This document shows positions 28,701 through 43,700 of a DNA stretch of 64,000 nucleotides, piece after piece (the first letter of the stretch is position 1; every line of letters starts with the position of its first letter). A program made the position numbers and the translations under genes. The stretch is from positions 3,534,001-3,598,000 of the forward strand of contig CM082596.2 of assembly GCA_040954595.2 (NCBI GenBank), read 5' to 3'. Origin of the DNA: Balanoglossus misakiensis. Taxonomy: Eukaryota > Hemichordata. Under the pieces are notes generated by a model. The model was given only the letters and a program-made list of their open reading frames with translations, ran no database searches and was not told the origin of the DNA.

Positions 28701-31700
28701 ATGCAGTGGTGAAGCTGCAGGGCAAATGTTATTACAGGTCAAAACAAGGAACGTTTTTCACATGCCATGCACACTACTGTCAGTTGTCGTGGTAGTCAGT
28801 CTTCGTATCATGCCTGTGTTGATACTCAAGATGGGTCGCTGTTCTAATTCATGGTAAGTAGGTGAGGTGGCTTTTGTTCTTGGGCTGCTATAAGCTTTGG
28901 ACAGGCCAGCAGCGTAACTACTTAGTATCGGACGTTCATCCCAGTTAGTGATACCGGACTCTGTAAACACAAATAAATAAACAAACACATCCCACACATC
29001 TTTAGAGGATAAAAATCACTACAATGCTTCAGATGCCAATATCAATTTAGTGTGTATATCACACACAACCCCGAGACCCGCGAGTTTTAGAATATTAGGA
29101 TTATTCCGTTATTTGTCAGTCGGATAACATTGCACAAAACTCATGGGTAACAGGATCTCCAAACGTGTAGTTAATATTTCCAGGATCAGACAAGAGTAAC
29201 ATATTCCAAAACTCCTGAAAAAGAGTTGCCACATCCCTGCAAAGCAAAAGGTTATTTTTAAAGTAGAGAAAGAACTAACCAGCAACAGTTCTCTGTGCAG
29301 TAGGTTTGCTAGGTTTACCAACTCCAGCTTTGTTCTCTGCCGACACACGGAATGAGTATTCTACATTTTCTCTGAGGTCCTGAACAGTGTATGTGGTGTC
29401 TCTCACTGTCTCTCTGTTGACACGGGTCCAGTGTGTAGAGAACCTCTCGGATTTCTCTATGATGTATCCAGTAATGGGTGCACCGCCGTCAGACACAGGT
29501 TCTGTCCAAGTCAGGGTCATGGAGTTGTTGGTTACCTTGGAAATGATTGGTGTGCCTGGTTCTTCTGGTACGTCTGAAACACAATTCAAGATGTTTAAAA
29601 GTTATTAAGGCTGGGGATTAACTTTTGACTTACAATTAAAATAGTCATGACATAGTTAACCATATTAAGTTATGTCTTGATAAAATTAAAACAGAACCGG
29701 GACAACAGTTACCAGTAGAACTGTTGTCTGAACTGCCTTTATATACTTACCATATGGAGCCTTAGCAAGCTTAGTCTGTGATGTATGACTAGGTTGACTG
29801 ATACCAGCTTTGTTAACAGCACTCACTCTGAACTCGTATTCTCTACCTTCCTTAAGATCAGTGATCGTGTGACTTGTCTCATAGACATCCTCTCTATGTG
29901 CCTTCTCCCACATTACACCGAATTTATCTTTCTTTTCAATGATGTAGCCAGTTACTTTGCTGCCACCATCGGATGTTGGTGGTTTCCAGACAATCGTCAT
30001 GGTTGTCTTGGTAACGTTACTGATTTCAGGTCTGCCTGGCTCACTTGGTACATCTGCATTGTTATGATATTGAGAGAAGTTTGAGTATTGGGAACTTACC
30101 TGTTAGTTCGTTGTCCATGCCATGCAATGGGGTGTTAGACTGACATCTGTGAAGCATGCACTTTCCAAAGTCAAACATATGCACTTTGATCAGCTTCATT
30201 CATACACTCTATACTTTTCACTCTCTCCATCTATCTCATATCTCTATCCATGCAATATCTCTCTCACACATATACACAAGTATAAATGCATGCATGCAAG
30301 CGCTCATACACAATCACACTTACATTCCACACCTACACTCATGCATAATATAAGTGACTTCACATTCAGGAAAGGTGTTCAAAAATGATATTAATTATGA
30401 GGGGCGAACAAAAGTAAAGGACTCCATGCATTTGTTAAACAACTTTATTGGTTTCCATTTTCCACTACATGCACCTGGACAATTTCCACTCTTACCATAG
30501 GGTGGCTTGGCAATCTTTGGTCCGGTGGATTCACCAGGTTGTCCAGGGCCAGCCTTGTTTTCCGCAATCACACGGAACTCATACTCAGAGTGAGTGGTAA
30601 GACCAGTCACTGTGTAATTCAGTTCTGACACAGCCACTGGAGTAACAGTTGACCATCTGTATGCGTATTTTTCTTTCATCTCAACCATGTAACCTGTAAC
30701 TGTGCTACCACCATCTGAGAGTGGTGGTTGCCAGGACAGTGTCATGGAGCTCTCTGTGATGTCAGTGACTGTTGGTTTACCAGGAGGACCAGGTGGATCT
30801 ATTAGATAAATAAGCACAATGACACAAATGATTAAATATATTTCCCTTTGCGGTGGATGCAAGCTGAACAGCAATTATAGAGTCCATTTGTTGAACAATA
30901 ATGATATTAAGAAAAGATGTCCTGCTTTAGCAAATTAAGAAACTAATGTACTGATTGTGTTGGGAAAAGCAGTTACATCTACTACACTTACCATATGGTG
31001 GTTTAGCTACAGTAGATCTGGATGGGTAGCTAGGTCCACCGATACCAGCTCTGTTCTGAGCAGCAACTCTGAATTCATACTCATGTCCTTCATGAAGGCC
31101 TGTCACTGTGAATGATGTCTCTGGCACTTTATTGACATACGTCCATCTGCTGGTGAATGGTTCTTTCTTTTCAATGACATAACTGGTGATTGGACTTCCA
31201 CCATCTGATTGGGGTGCTCTCCATGCAATGGCGATGGATCTGGCTGTGACGTCAGTGACGTCTGGAGTTCCAGGCACTCCAGGTACATCTGGAAAGATAT
31301 TTGCAACATTATAAACATTATCACCACTGGTTTGGGTTCTGTTCTATAAGGGTAAAAGGCTTCTGTGAATTGTTATTTTATTTTCTTGTATCAATTAAAA
31401 TAGTTTCACTTACTGTATGGTGGTTTGGCCACTCTGGGTCCAGCACTCTCACTAGGTGGACCAACACCAGCTTTGTTTTCTGCCATCACTCTGAATTCAT
31501 ACTCGTGTCCCTCTCTGAGGTCTGTCACAGACAATCTTGTGTCCAGAAGGCTGATACGGTTGACTCTGACCCAGCGGGCAGTGGTGTGGTCTTTCCTCTC
31601 CACGTAGTAGCCAGTGATGGGTGATCCACCATCTGAACTTGGTGGTGACCAGTCTAGTGTCATGCTCTTGGCTGTCACTTCAATGATGTATGGCATGTCA

Positions 31701-34700
31701 GGGGCGCCAGGGGGATCTGTTGAGATATCAAACATCAGTTAAAATCTGCCAACAGATGTGATTTCATAACTATTGTTATTTCATAATTATTGTTATGAAA
31801 TTGTCCAATAGTCCATCTCACTTACCATATGGAAGTTTTGCAGTAACTGGTTCAGATGGTTCGCTTGTCCTGCCCACACCAGCCTTGTTCTCAGCAGACA
31901 CTCTGAAATCATATTCCATGCCTTCCAGTAGACCAGTTACAGTATAACTAGTGTCTAGGACAGTCTCTCTGTTGGCCTTCACCCATCTTCTGCTGCGTTT
32001 GTCCTGCCTTTCAATGATATAGCCAAGGATCCTGCTTCCACCATCTGATTTGGGTGGTGCCCATGTCAGCGAGATCTTAGTGCTGTCCACAGCTGTGATT
32101 TCAGGCTTGCCTGTTGCACCTGGTATATCTGTATTTGAAGGTGAAATTATTAGCATTTCCACTCACTTTTCTAAAAAATCACCTCAAATTTGTCATGCAT
32201 ATATCCATGCAAAGGTAAATGTATTGGTCCTAAACAAAGTTAACATTCAAAGCTATAAAGGTCTTGGCTATGACTCAGTCATTTTTATCAAACACTATGA
32301 AATTTTGTTAAATTCCTCATTAATAATACGTAAATTGACAGATATTATATGTACTTACCATATGGTGGTCTAGCGATTCTGACAGCTGATGATTCACTGG
32401 GTTTACCAACACCAGCAGCATTCTCAGCATACACTCTGAACTCATACTTATTGTCCTCAATCAGATCTTTGACAATACATGTAGTGGTGGTCACCGTGTC
32501 TCTGCGTGCTCTGGTCCACCTGCCTGATCTCAGGTCTCGTTTCTCAATGAGGTAACCAGTGACTGGAGCACCTCCATCACGGATTGGTTCTGTCCATGTC
32601 AGGGTCATTGAACTGCTGGTGGCTTCAGTGATGGTTGGTGCACCTGGAGCGTCTGGGACGACTGGAAGTACAAACATCAAACATCATTTGTTTCATATTG
32701 TATTACTTGTATTTTTACGGCTATTTTTTCTCTACTTAATATTTCTTTTCTTGCTCTGCGTTTAAGTGAAAATATGTCTTATCTTAATGTGTGCTGACTT
32801 ACCATATTTAGGTTTAGGAGTAACAGACACTGATGGTTCACTGGGCTCACCATATCCAGCCTTGTTTTCAGCAATTACTCTGAATTCATAGATATTGCTT
32901 TCAGCCAACTTGTGTATAGTGACGCTTGTCTCTGTGCTGGTCACTTGTTCTGCTTTGCTCCATCTGGTTGCGAACCTGTCTCTCTTTTCAACCAAGTATC
33001 CAGTGACTGGGCTACCACCGTTAGACACTGGTGGTGTCCATGTCAGCGTCACTGAAGTACTGGTCAGGTTGGATACAGTAGGCTCACCAGGGGCACTTGG
33101 CACATCTGAATCAATGAAAGATAATACAACATTAATATGTGTGCATACAGTTGTAAACTAAGTAAAGTGTACATTAATTTCCATGCATGACTTTTATTGC
33201 TACATTCTTCCGATTGTTCAGTTATACAATAAACACACAATTGAACGAAAAGTGAAAATCCAAAAGAGAATATAATATAACTTACCATATGGTGGTTTGG
33301 CAACTGTAGGTCTTGAAGATTCACTGGGTCTGCCAGGTCCAGCCTTGTTAACAGCCATTACTCTAAATTCATAGGTAGAGCCTTCTTTCAAGTGGCCAAT
33401 AGTAACCACTGTGTCCAGTACATTGGCTTTGGCAACATGCCATCTGGTGGCAAAGGCTTCTTTGGCCTCAACGATGTAGGAAGTGACTGGATTACCTCCA
33501 TCGGAGAGTGGAGGAGTCCAGGAAAGAGTCATCTCAGTTGCATCAACCTTGGTGATCTCAGGTGTGCCAGGTGCATCGGGTGCATCTATTAAGAAATAGG
33601 GATGTCAGTTAGTATTTTTTAGGCTGGAAACAATTGCCATACATCAACACAATGTTGAAATAGTATCATGATGTACTGTATATGCGCGGTACAATTCAAA
33701 ATTTTACAATTTTTAAGTAATAGGACAGGGACTCTCTTACCGTATGGTGGCTTGGCAACTCTGGAATCTGATGGATAACTAGGTTTGCCGACACCAGCTT
33801 TGTTCTCAGCACTAACTCGGAAATCGTATCTGGCATTCTGGACCAGATCGGTGACAGTGTATGTCAATTCAGAGACAGGTCTCCTTGTTGCTAGCGTCCA
33901 TCTTGCTTTGGCAGTGTCGCGTTTCTCAATGTGGTATCCAGTTATAGGGGCACCTCCATCTGAGACAGGTGGTGTCCAGGTAATGGTCATTTCAGTTGAG
34001 TTCACTGACACGAAAGTTGGAGTTCCAGGTGCACCTGGTACATCTAGGAAGTTGACAACAAGAAATTGGAAAATTAAAGAAATTCAGCCAATATGTAATA
34101 AAAACAATCAAATAATCGATGGGTCCTTTATAAGCAAATTCAAATATTATAGGATGAAAATATTATTGTCAGACCAACATTAACAGGAGAGGCCATAAAT
34201 GACACTCACCATATGGTGGTTTAGCAACCTTGGCATCTGAGGATTCACTTGGTTTGCTGATACCAGCAGCATTCTCTGCGAGCACATGGAACTCATACTC
34301 GTTTCCTTCAGTCAAACCAGTCACTGTGTAAGTGGTGTCAGTCACAGGCACCATGTTGACCGCCGTCCATCTTGTACTGAAGCGCTCGCGTCTCTCAATG
34401 ATGTAGCCGGTCACTTCAGCACCACCATCAGATACAGGTCTGTTCCATGAAAGTGTCATGGATGTTTCTGTGATGTTAGACACTGTTGGCTTGTTTGGTG
34501 GACTTGCAAGATCTGTGGTAAACAGGAAAGGATGAACAAAAATGAGACATTCAATTTCACTTAACAAGCAGGATGTTTAAGTTAAAAAAAACTTTACATA
34601 CAACTACTAAACTTTAAATTATTAAACAGACAAACCCTTACCATACGGAGATTTGGCAACCTTAGACTGAGATGGCAGACTTGGTTTACCAATTCCTGCT

Positions 34701-37700
34701 TTGTTCTCAGCTGATACTCTGAATTGATACTGATGACCTTCAGTCAACTTGGTGACTTTGTATGTCATTTCAGTGACATCCTCATAGTTGACACGCATCC
34801 ACTTGATTCCGAATCCTTCCTTCATTTCAATGATGTAGCCTGTGATTGGAGCGCCACCATCAGAACGTGGGGGTGTCCATGTCAAAGTCATATTTGTCTT
34901 GTTGATGCTGGAAACTTCTGGAGTTCCTGGAGCCTCTGGTACATCTGGAAGCACAGAAAATGTATTTGGAAGTTAGCATCAAAGATGGGCACCAAAGTTT
35001 GTTATTTTACATTTATCCCTGGTATATCATTGGTGAGCAACTTTTGCCAAAAAGGGATGTGTTAGAGAAGAAACAGAAAATTGGTTATACTGGATCAATT
35101 ACTTCTTTTGAAATTAGTAGAGCATGATTTGCCAATTTGTTAAGACCTGAAAGAAAACTCTCCCGTGAATACTGCACAATAGACTTGCAGTTGTCAATAA
35201 ACTTTGAAACCAATGGATTCCCTTACCATAGGGAGGTTTGGCCTCCCTAGAAACAGATGGTTCACTGTGCTTGCCAATACCGGCCTTGTTCTCTGCACTG
35301 ATTCTGAACTGATAGTTAGTTCCCTTAATCAATCCAGCTACAGTGTATGATGTGTCTGTCACAGCTTCTCTGTTGGCTCTCATCCAGCGAGAACTGTAGT
35401 TGTCACGACGATCAATGTAGTAGCCAGTGATGGGACTTCCGCCATCATTTCTAGGTGGTGACCATGACAGGCTCATTTCTGTACTGTCCACGGCTGTGAT
35501 TGTGGGTTCTCCTGGTCCATCAGGTAAACCTGAAATGAATGAAATAAATAGTGAATTTTCTGCAATTTTCATTTAATGAAATTAGATTAACTGATCAATA
35601 ACGTATAAATTAATTGAAAATCACTATCTCAGTAAATAAGATATTTTTATCACAGCCAGTGATTCATATCAAAGATATACTTACCATATGGTGGTTTTGC
35701 TATGACATTCCTTGATGGTTGACTGGGTTTGCTGAGACCAGCCTTATTTTCAGCTAAAACGCGGTACTGATATTCACTGTTCTCTCTGAGATCGGTGATA
35801 GTCAGTGTAGTGTCCATAACTCGTGCCATGTTCACCCTGGTCCATCTGGTCGAGAACTGGTCTTTCTTCTCTACATAGTACCCAGAAACTGCAGCACCAC
35901 CATCGTCCTCTGGTGCCGTCCAATGAACAGTCATTGATGTGGCCGTCACATCACTCACAGATGGTGAGCCAGGTGGGCTTGGTACATCTACACCGGGTTA
36001 TCAAAAATTGGTTGGATGTGATGGAACCGCGAATTGTCTTCCATGCACTCAGAGAAATAACTCAAATTGTGCATGCATGTGTACACACACATACACATGA
36101 CAGTGCATGCGCACATGTGCTGTTAGTTATAAATGCTACAGCACTTCCATGTAAGTTTCTGCATGCAAACACAGGGATAGGAATTCCAGATCACAGGAAC
36201 ACCAGGATGTACAGCTTGCAGACATGCTGAAACACTTATGTCCATGGAAGTATGGAAAATTCCGAGTGCTACTATTTTCTAAAATGATGGGCAGAGTTTT
36301 GGAGGGGATCAAGACATGCAATATTCAAGACTCATCCATACCATCTACATGTTACTCATTAATACCAAACAGACAAGCTAGAGCAAGCCAGCACATCATC
36401 ATCATCACACACACAATATACTGGTTACATACCTGGCAAGTTGAACACAGGAGCATCATGCAGGTCCTGTCACTTACCTCAGTCGGATGATAATCAAGTT
36501 ATCCATGCAACATTTTACCAATGCAGTGGTCACGCAAACTGTAAAACAAACAGCTGTACTTACCATATGGTGGTTTGGCAAGTCTGGGTTCTGATGGTTG
36601 ACTTGGTTCACCAACACCAGCCTTGTTCTCAGCAGACACACGGAACTCGTACTCATGACCTTGGATCAGTTCAGTTACAGTTGTCGACGTCTCCAGCTCT
36701 GTTTCCCTTGTTGCTCTTGCCCATCTGCCAAACTTCTCTCTCTTTTCAATGGCGTATCCAGTGATCTTGCTGCCACCATCATTGTCTGGTGGTGACCATA
36801 TCAGAGAAATGCTGGTACTGCTAGTTCCTGTCACCTTTGGTCGTCCAGGTGGGCCAGGAACATCTGAAAACAATGGTTGTTATATTAGTCAAATAAAGAG
36901 AAAACTGCCTCAAAACTAAGTTGAAAAAAAAATATTTTTAATTGCATAATTAAGGTTCGAGTGTCAGCATGCATATAAATCCTCATGCAATACTGAATAT
37001 TTTCGAACTCTTACCATATGGTGGTTTAGCTACTCTTGCAGCAGATTCTGGACTTGGTTTGCCAACTCCAGCTGCGTTCTGAGCACTGACACGGAACCTA
37101 TACTCGGCTCCAGTGATCAGATCAGTAACATTTAATGTGGTTCCTACAACAGGTAGAATGGTAGCCTTTGTCCACCTATGTTTGGCTGTCTCGTGCATTT
37201 CAACAGTATAGCTGGTGATCTCACTGCCACCATCTGACACTGGGGGTGACCAAGTGATATTCATGTCATGGGCGTTGACATTGACAATGTCAGGTCTGCC
37301 AGGAGGGCCAGGTACATCTGAGATGATTGGAAAGAGAGAGAGAAACAGAGAGAAGATTGAAGGAAAATGAATTGAGAGTAAGAAAGCAAGAAGAAATGAA
37401 AAATACAGATGTTATAGCCAGCTGCATGGTTCCAACTGTCAGTGTCCGACTTACCATATGGTGGTTTGGCAACAGTTGGAGATGTTGAGTCACTGAATTT
37501 GCCGATACCGGCTTTGTTTTCTGCTGCCACTCGGAATTCATATTCGGTACCCTCTCTCACATGAGTTGCGGTGAATGTAGTCTCCCTTACAGCTGTCATG
37601 CTGGATCTGGCCCATGTGCTGTACTTCTCACGTTGTTCAATGACATAACCAGTGATTGGTGAGCCGCCATCAGAGAATGGTGGTGTCCACTTCATTGAGA

Positions 37701-40700
37701 TGGCTGTGCCGGAGACAGACGTGATCTGTGGTTTGCCAGGTGTATCTGGCACTGTGTATGGTGGTTTAGCGGCAGTGGTATCAGATGGTTCACCTGGTTT
37801 GCTAACTCCAGCTTTGTTCTCGGCAGAAATGCGGAATTGGTATTCTGTGTTTTCTGTCAAGTTGCGCACTGTCACCGATGTCTCAGTGCACTTCTCTGCA
37901 ACAGTCCACCGAGTGGCAAACGGTTCTTTCTGTTCAACGACGTATCCAGTGACGGGACTTCCACCGTCATCCTTTGGAGGTTTCCAGCTGAGTGTTATGC
38001 TCCTTGCAGTTGTGGTGGTTACAGTTGGTTTGCTTGGACTCTCAGGGACATCTGAAGAAGTTTCAAGGTGGGTGAGGAGAGACAGTTGGAAATGAGATCA
38101 GAATACAAAGAACCCCAATTACGACAGAAATCACCCAATGCCATAAAGTTTGAAGACAGGAAAGAAAGTTATATGGGCGTAAAAGGAATGGCAGACAGGA
38201 CATTTTGAAAGTCAAAACTAAATGTTCACTTACCGTACGGCAGCTTGATAACAACTGATCCAGATGATGGGCTTGGATTACTGCTACCAGCCTTGTTTTC
38301 AGCAATCACTCTGAATTCATAGTTAGCCCCTGATGTGAGCTCTCCAACAGTGCAGTGGGTGTCAGTAACAGAATATGCCGTTGCTTTGGTCCACCTTGTT
38401 GTGAATGCTTCCTTCTTCTCTACGGTGTAACCAGTGATTGGTGCACCACCGTCAGACAGTGGAGCTGTCCACTTCAGATTGACAGATGCGGAGGTGCTTG
38501 ATACAATGGATGGTTTGCCAGGAGCATCAGGTACATCTGGGAAAAGACAACCAAAGTTATGTTATATTCTAATTAAATGAGTTACATGTATGTACACCTG
38601 GTATGAACCTGAAGAAGAAAATCAGAATTTTTCCTGGATATTTATCATGCAGCATGCCAATGACGAGTGATGCTGCCTTACCATACGGATGCTTGACAAG
38701 AACAGGAGCAGTAGAATCACTTGGTTTACTGCAACCAGCCTTATTCTCTGCAATGACTCTGAACTGGTACTCAGTACCCACTCTGAGCAAGTCCACTGTG
38801 AAAGTGGTGTCCTGAACTCTGGTGGTGTTGACCTTTGTCCACTTCATGGCGAATCTGTCCTTGCGTTCGATGTTGTATCCAAGGATTGGGCTACCGCCGT
38901 CTGACCTTGGTGGCATCCAAGTCAGTGTCACAGAGTTGTGAGTGACTGAGGTCACCTTGGGTGTGTCAGGAGCACCAGGGACAGCTGAAGAAAAGTGGGG
39001 GCAGACAATGAAGAGAGGAAAAAAATCTGTTGGCCAAACATTTGGAAAAACACCAGGATAGCAAGCGCCATGCACATGACAGATGTGAATAGAATCTTCA
39101 CAGCAAGATGTCAATCTGTTTCTAAAAGCTGTACACGAAGCCTACAAGTAGTAACCTAAAATCTGAAAACTGGGTCATGCATAAACCAAGTTGAGGGTAG
39201 TAGTGTAAAGTATGAGAGGGGTTAAAACACAACATGCTGTAGGGACAGTGAGTGAACAGACTCATATTCCATAGGACTTATGAACAAGAAATCTCTCATA
39301 ATATGTCGCAAAGTTTTCAATGGGAACAACCACTTGACCACATCTCCATCTTTACAAAACTGGTTCAAATAACCAAGAAAGGAAGGAAGATACAAGTAGG
39401 ATGTATAGGTTGAAAAAAAAATCCACCATTTTCAGTGGTATGGTTAGACCAACACGCAGAGAAACAGGAAAGCTTGCAACATCTTCCACAAAGGGGGCAT
39501 GCAGGGAAACACCATGCATTCAAACAACACCAAAAGTGGCATGCCAGCCACTTACTGTATGGATCCTTAGCAACAGTTGCCAGGGAAGGTTCACTGTGAG
39601 CACCGATACCAGCGTCATTGACAGCACTGACACGATACTGGTATTCCGATCCTTCTCTGAGGTTCGTGACAGTACAGGACAATTTGTTGGTCTTTGCAGC
39701 AGGAAGCCATCTGGGACTGAATCTGTCTTTCTTATCAATGATGTAGTCTGTAATTTTGTTGCCACCATCAGAGAGTGGAGCTGTCCATGTTAGGGTCATG
39801 GAACTCCTGGTAACGTTTGATATTTCAGGTACACCAGGAGCACCGGGGACATCTGTGTCAATTAAATATCAAAATTATTGGCCATAAAAAAATTAAAATT
39901 CCTAACTGGACAGTAACAGGGGTTGGAAGAAAATGCATTTATAAAAGCAAAGAAGTTACTACATAAATTGGTTTTGACAATAATAATCTATTACATACAT
40001 TCTGATTCAAAATGATATACTTACCATAAGGTGGTTTGGCCACAGCTGGCTCAGATGGTCTGCTAGGTTCACCAACACCCACACTGTTCTCAGCGATAAC
40101 TCTAAATTCGTATTCAGTATCTCGTACCAGATCAGGCACAACAAAACCAGTGTCCTTGACAAGACCTCTGATGGATCTCACCCAGCGATCTTTGGAGGTG
40201 TCACGTCTCTCAACCACGTAGCCAGTGATTCTGGCACCACCATCAGAGTCTGGTGGGGACCAGGTCAAGGTTGCTGAGTTTGCAGTTGTTTCGATGACTT
40301 TCGGTGGGCTTGGGGCTTCGGGCGGAGACAGCTTCAGAGCAGTTGTATTGCTTGGTTTTCCAGAACCTGCTTTGTTCTCAGCCACAACACGGAATTCGTA
40401 GTCCACGCCTTCCTTGAGATCTCGAACAGAGAAGGAAGTGGCACCCACAGGTGCTGTGGTTTCTTTCACCCATCTTGAGCTGAACTTCTCCCTCTTCTCA
40501 ACATTGTAACCAGTGACTGGTGATCCACCATCTTCTGTTGGGGAGGCCCATGAAAGAGTCAGCGAGGTCGGTTTGATATCGGACATTTCAGGAATGCCTG
40601 GTGCATCTGGCACATCTGCAATGATAAGAGAACATTCATTTTAATTTGCAAACCCCTGATGTATCTTTCTATATCTACAGCATGCAATTTCGCTACTGGC

Positions 40701-43700
40701 CAAAACAGTTTATTTTGATGCATGCTTTGTAGGAGAACCAACAAGCTTACCATATGGTGGTTTAGCCACCTTTGGTTTGGAAGATGGACTAGGCTTGCCA
40801 ACGCCAGCCTTGTTCTCTGCACTGACTCTAAACTCATACTCGTCTCCCTTCTGAAGTCCAGTAACAATGTAGGCGGTCTCAGGCACATTATAGTCATTGA
40901 CTCTTGTGTAGCGTGAACTGAATTTATCTTTCTTGGCGATGACATAATTGAAGATTGGACTGCCACCATCAGATGGTGGGGCTGTCCAGGTAAGAGTCAT
41001 TGACTTTTCTGTGACTTGTGAAATGTCAGGTTGACCTGGAGCATCTGGCTTGTCTGATGGAGCACGAGCAAAGGAAAGAAAAGATAGACAGAGTTGCACC
41101 GTGTGAGTTAGAAGAAAGAAAGAATTTTAAAACATAGAAGCAGCTTGTGCTATTTGACTCAAGCAAAGATAACCATTGAACTCTTTTCTCACCAAAGCTT
41201 TCTACTAGAATAAGTTTACTCAGAATGAGGTGAAAAATACACTTTTTTTCCTGAAAGGTGCAGTCTCATAATGTTTTGCTGAGCTGAGAATATAAATTTA
41301 GCATATCACCTTCAGTTTGCATATTTTGTTTCATTAAAAGAGCGATTTTAAAGAAATATTACATTTAGACAGGAAGTGTTTTAAGTGTAGCGTACGCTTA
41401 GTTTTGATATGAAAGTTTCATACTAAATCAAGCTTACCATATGGTGGCTTGGCAACCCGTGGTGATGATGGTTCACTTGGTTTGCCAATTCCGGCTTTGT
41501 TTTCCGCAGCCACTCTGAATTCATACTGATTTCCTTCTACCAGTTCAGTCACTCGGAATGTCCTCTCAGTAATGATATCTGGAGTCACTCTCAGCCAGCG
41601 TGTACTGAATTTCTCCCGCCTTTCAACGATGTAGTTTGTGATCTTGGCACCACCGTCAGTCTCTGGTGCAGTCCAAGAGAGTGTCATGCCTGTTGCTACA
41701 ACCTCGGTGATATCTGGTTTACCAGGTGGGCCTGGCGCATCTGTTTCAAGTTAAAACAAAAGCAAAATTTTTAGTGCCCAGCTTTTATTTTGCCAATCTC
41801 TTTAGCCAATAATTTGTACCAACAATGTGATCTGCATCGCTGATTTCATGAGGAGTTAAACATCAATATTCAATATAGGGTATTGTGCAGATACATAGAA
41901 ACAGAACACATTACACACCATATGGTGGTTTGGCCATCATCTTCTCGCTTGGTTCACTGAATGGACCAAGACCAGCCTTGTTTTCAGCTGCCACTTTGAA
42001 TTGATATTCGTTGCCTTCCACCAAATCAATCACAGTGTATGTGGTGTTTGTGATTTTCTCTCTGTGTGCCTTGCTCCATCTGGCTTTGCTGACATCGTAC
42101 TTCTCAATGACGTAGTTGGTAACTGGACTGCCACCATCTGAGTGTGGTGGAACCCAAGTGATGGTCATTTCTGTAGCATCTACGTTGATTATTCTGGGTT
42201 TGCCAGGTGCTTCTGGCACATCTGTGAGAAAGAAACAATACACATTTACTTCTGCATGAAAATCGTCACTTGGTCAAACAAAAAAAGTACAAAACAATGG
42301 GATTAGTCTGAAATGTGGTATTGTGATGATCTTATCTGATGGAGACAACATTGATCTCTTACCATATGGAGGTTTGGGAGTCTTTGGATCAGATGGTTCA
42401 CTGAATTTGCCAACACCAGCCTTGTTCTCAGCAGCCACTCTGAATTGGCATTCTGTGCCTTCGCGTAAACCAGCCACTATAGCTGTGGTCTCTGCTGTTG
42501 TCAGTTTGGCAACCTTGGACCAGTAGGTGGAGAAACCTTCTTTCTTTTCAATGACATAGCCAGTGATTGGACTGCCTCCATCAGAGAGAGGAGACACCCA
42601 CACGAGTGCCATTTCAGTTCTTTCAATTTTGGTGACTCTTGGCTTGTCAGGGGGACCAGGTACATCTGAAAACACAAACAAAAATTAACTGTCAAGTAAT
42701 TAACACTTCAAAACAACCATGGATCATATGCAATTTACAACCTAAGGAAAATGTTCTAATTTACAGAACAGTTATGCTTACCATATGGTGGTTTAGCCCT
42801 GGTGGAATCTGATGGTTCACTGAATTTGCCAACACCAGCCTTGTTCTCAGCAGCCACTCTGAATTGATAGTCAGTTCCTTGAGTCAATCCAGTCACAGTG
42901 TATTCTGTACCAATGATCTTCTCATCTGCATAGACCTTGGCCCAGCGTGTGCCAAATTCTTCTTTCTTCTCAATGACATAGTTGGTGATTCTGCTTCCAC
43001 CATCAGATTCTGGCTCTGTCCATTTGATGGTCATGGATGTTGCTGTGACACCAGACACTTTAGGTTTGCCAGGTGCTTCTGGAACATCTGGGTGATAAAA
43101 AATCAAATTATGTAAGAGTTTGTTGCCGTCCTTTTCAGTTATGAAATCATAGGAAATAATATCACAACAAATCATCAACATTATAGAATACTTACCATAT
43201 GGTGGTTTGGCTTTGAATGGTCCACTGGATTCACTTGGTTTGCCAACACCAGCCTTGTTTTCAGCACAAACTCTGAATTCATAGACTGAATTTTGTTTCA
43301 GATCCTTGACAGTGAAGCTCAGATCAGGGATACTTGTCTTGTTAAGTCTTGTGAACCTCACGCTGAATTGTTCTTTGATCTCGATGTAGTAGCCAGTGAC
43401 TCGGGAGCCGCCATCAACTTCTGGTGGTGTCCACATCAGTTTCATTGATGTTTCAAGGACATCAGATACCACTGGTGCACCTGGTGGTCCTGGTACATCT
43501 ATTGAAGAACAAACACCACTAAAGTTATCAATTGTGTCAAAGCCAGTGTCATTTTACACTCCTCAAAGACAAATTGATATTTTTTTCTCAGATGTTAACA
43601 GTATGAATGCTTACCATATGGAAGCTTGGCAATTCTGGATTCTGATGATTCACTCGGTTTGCCAACACCAGCCTTGTTCTCAGCAGCCACTCTGAACTGA

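Noticed and set aside
28758-28960. E68 as an ordinary internal exon
   Set aside because: There is an in-frame TGA and I see no strong donor before it. E67 joins E69 directly in frame.
36001-36490. Plus-strand open frames in the E53-E54 intron
   Set aside because: Low-complexity CA-rich and CATC-rich DNA without coding character.
38682-38984. Extending the super-repeat into E50-E67
   Set aside because: A few resemblances exist (E54 to p9) but the order of marker motifs is not kept and the two-domain exon E51 is out of place.
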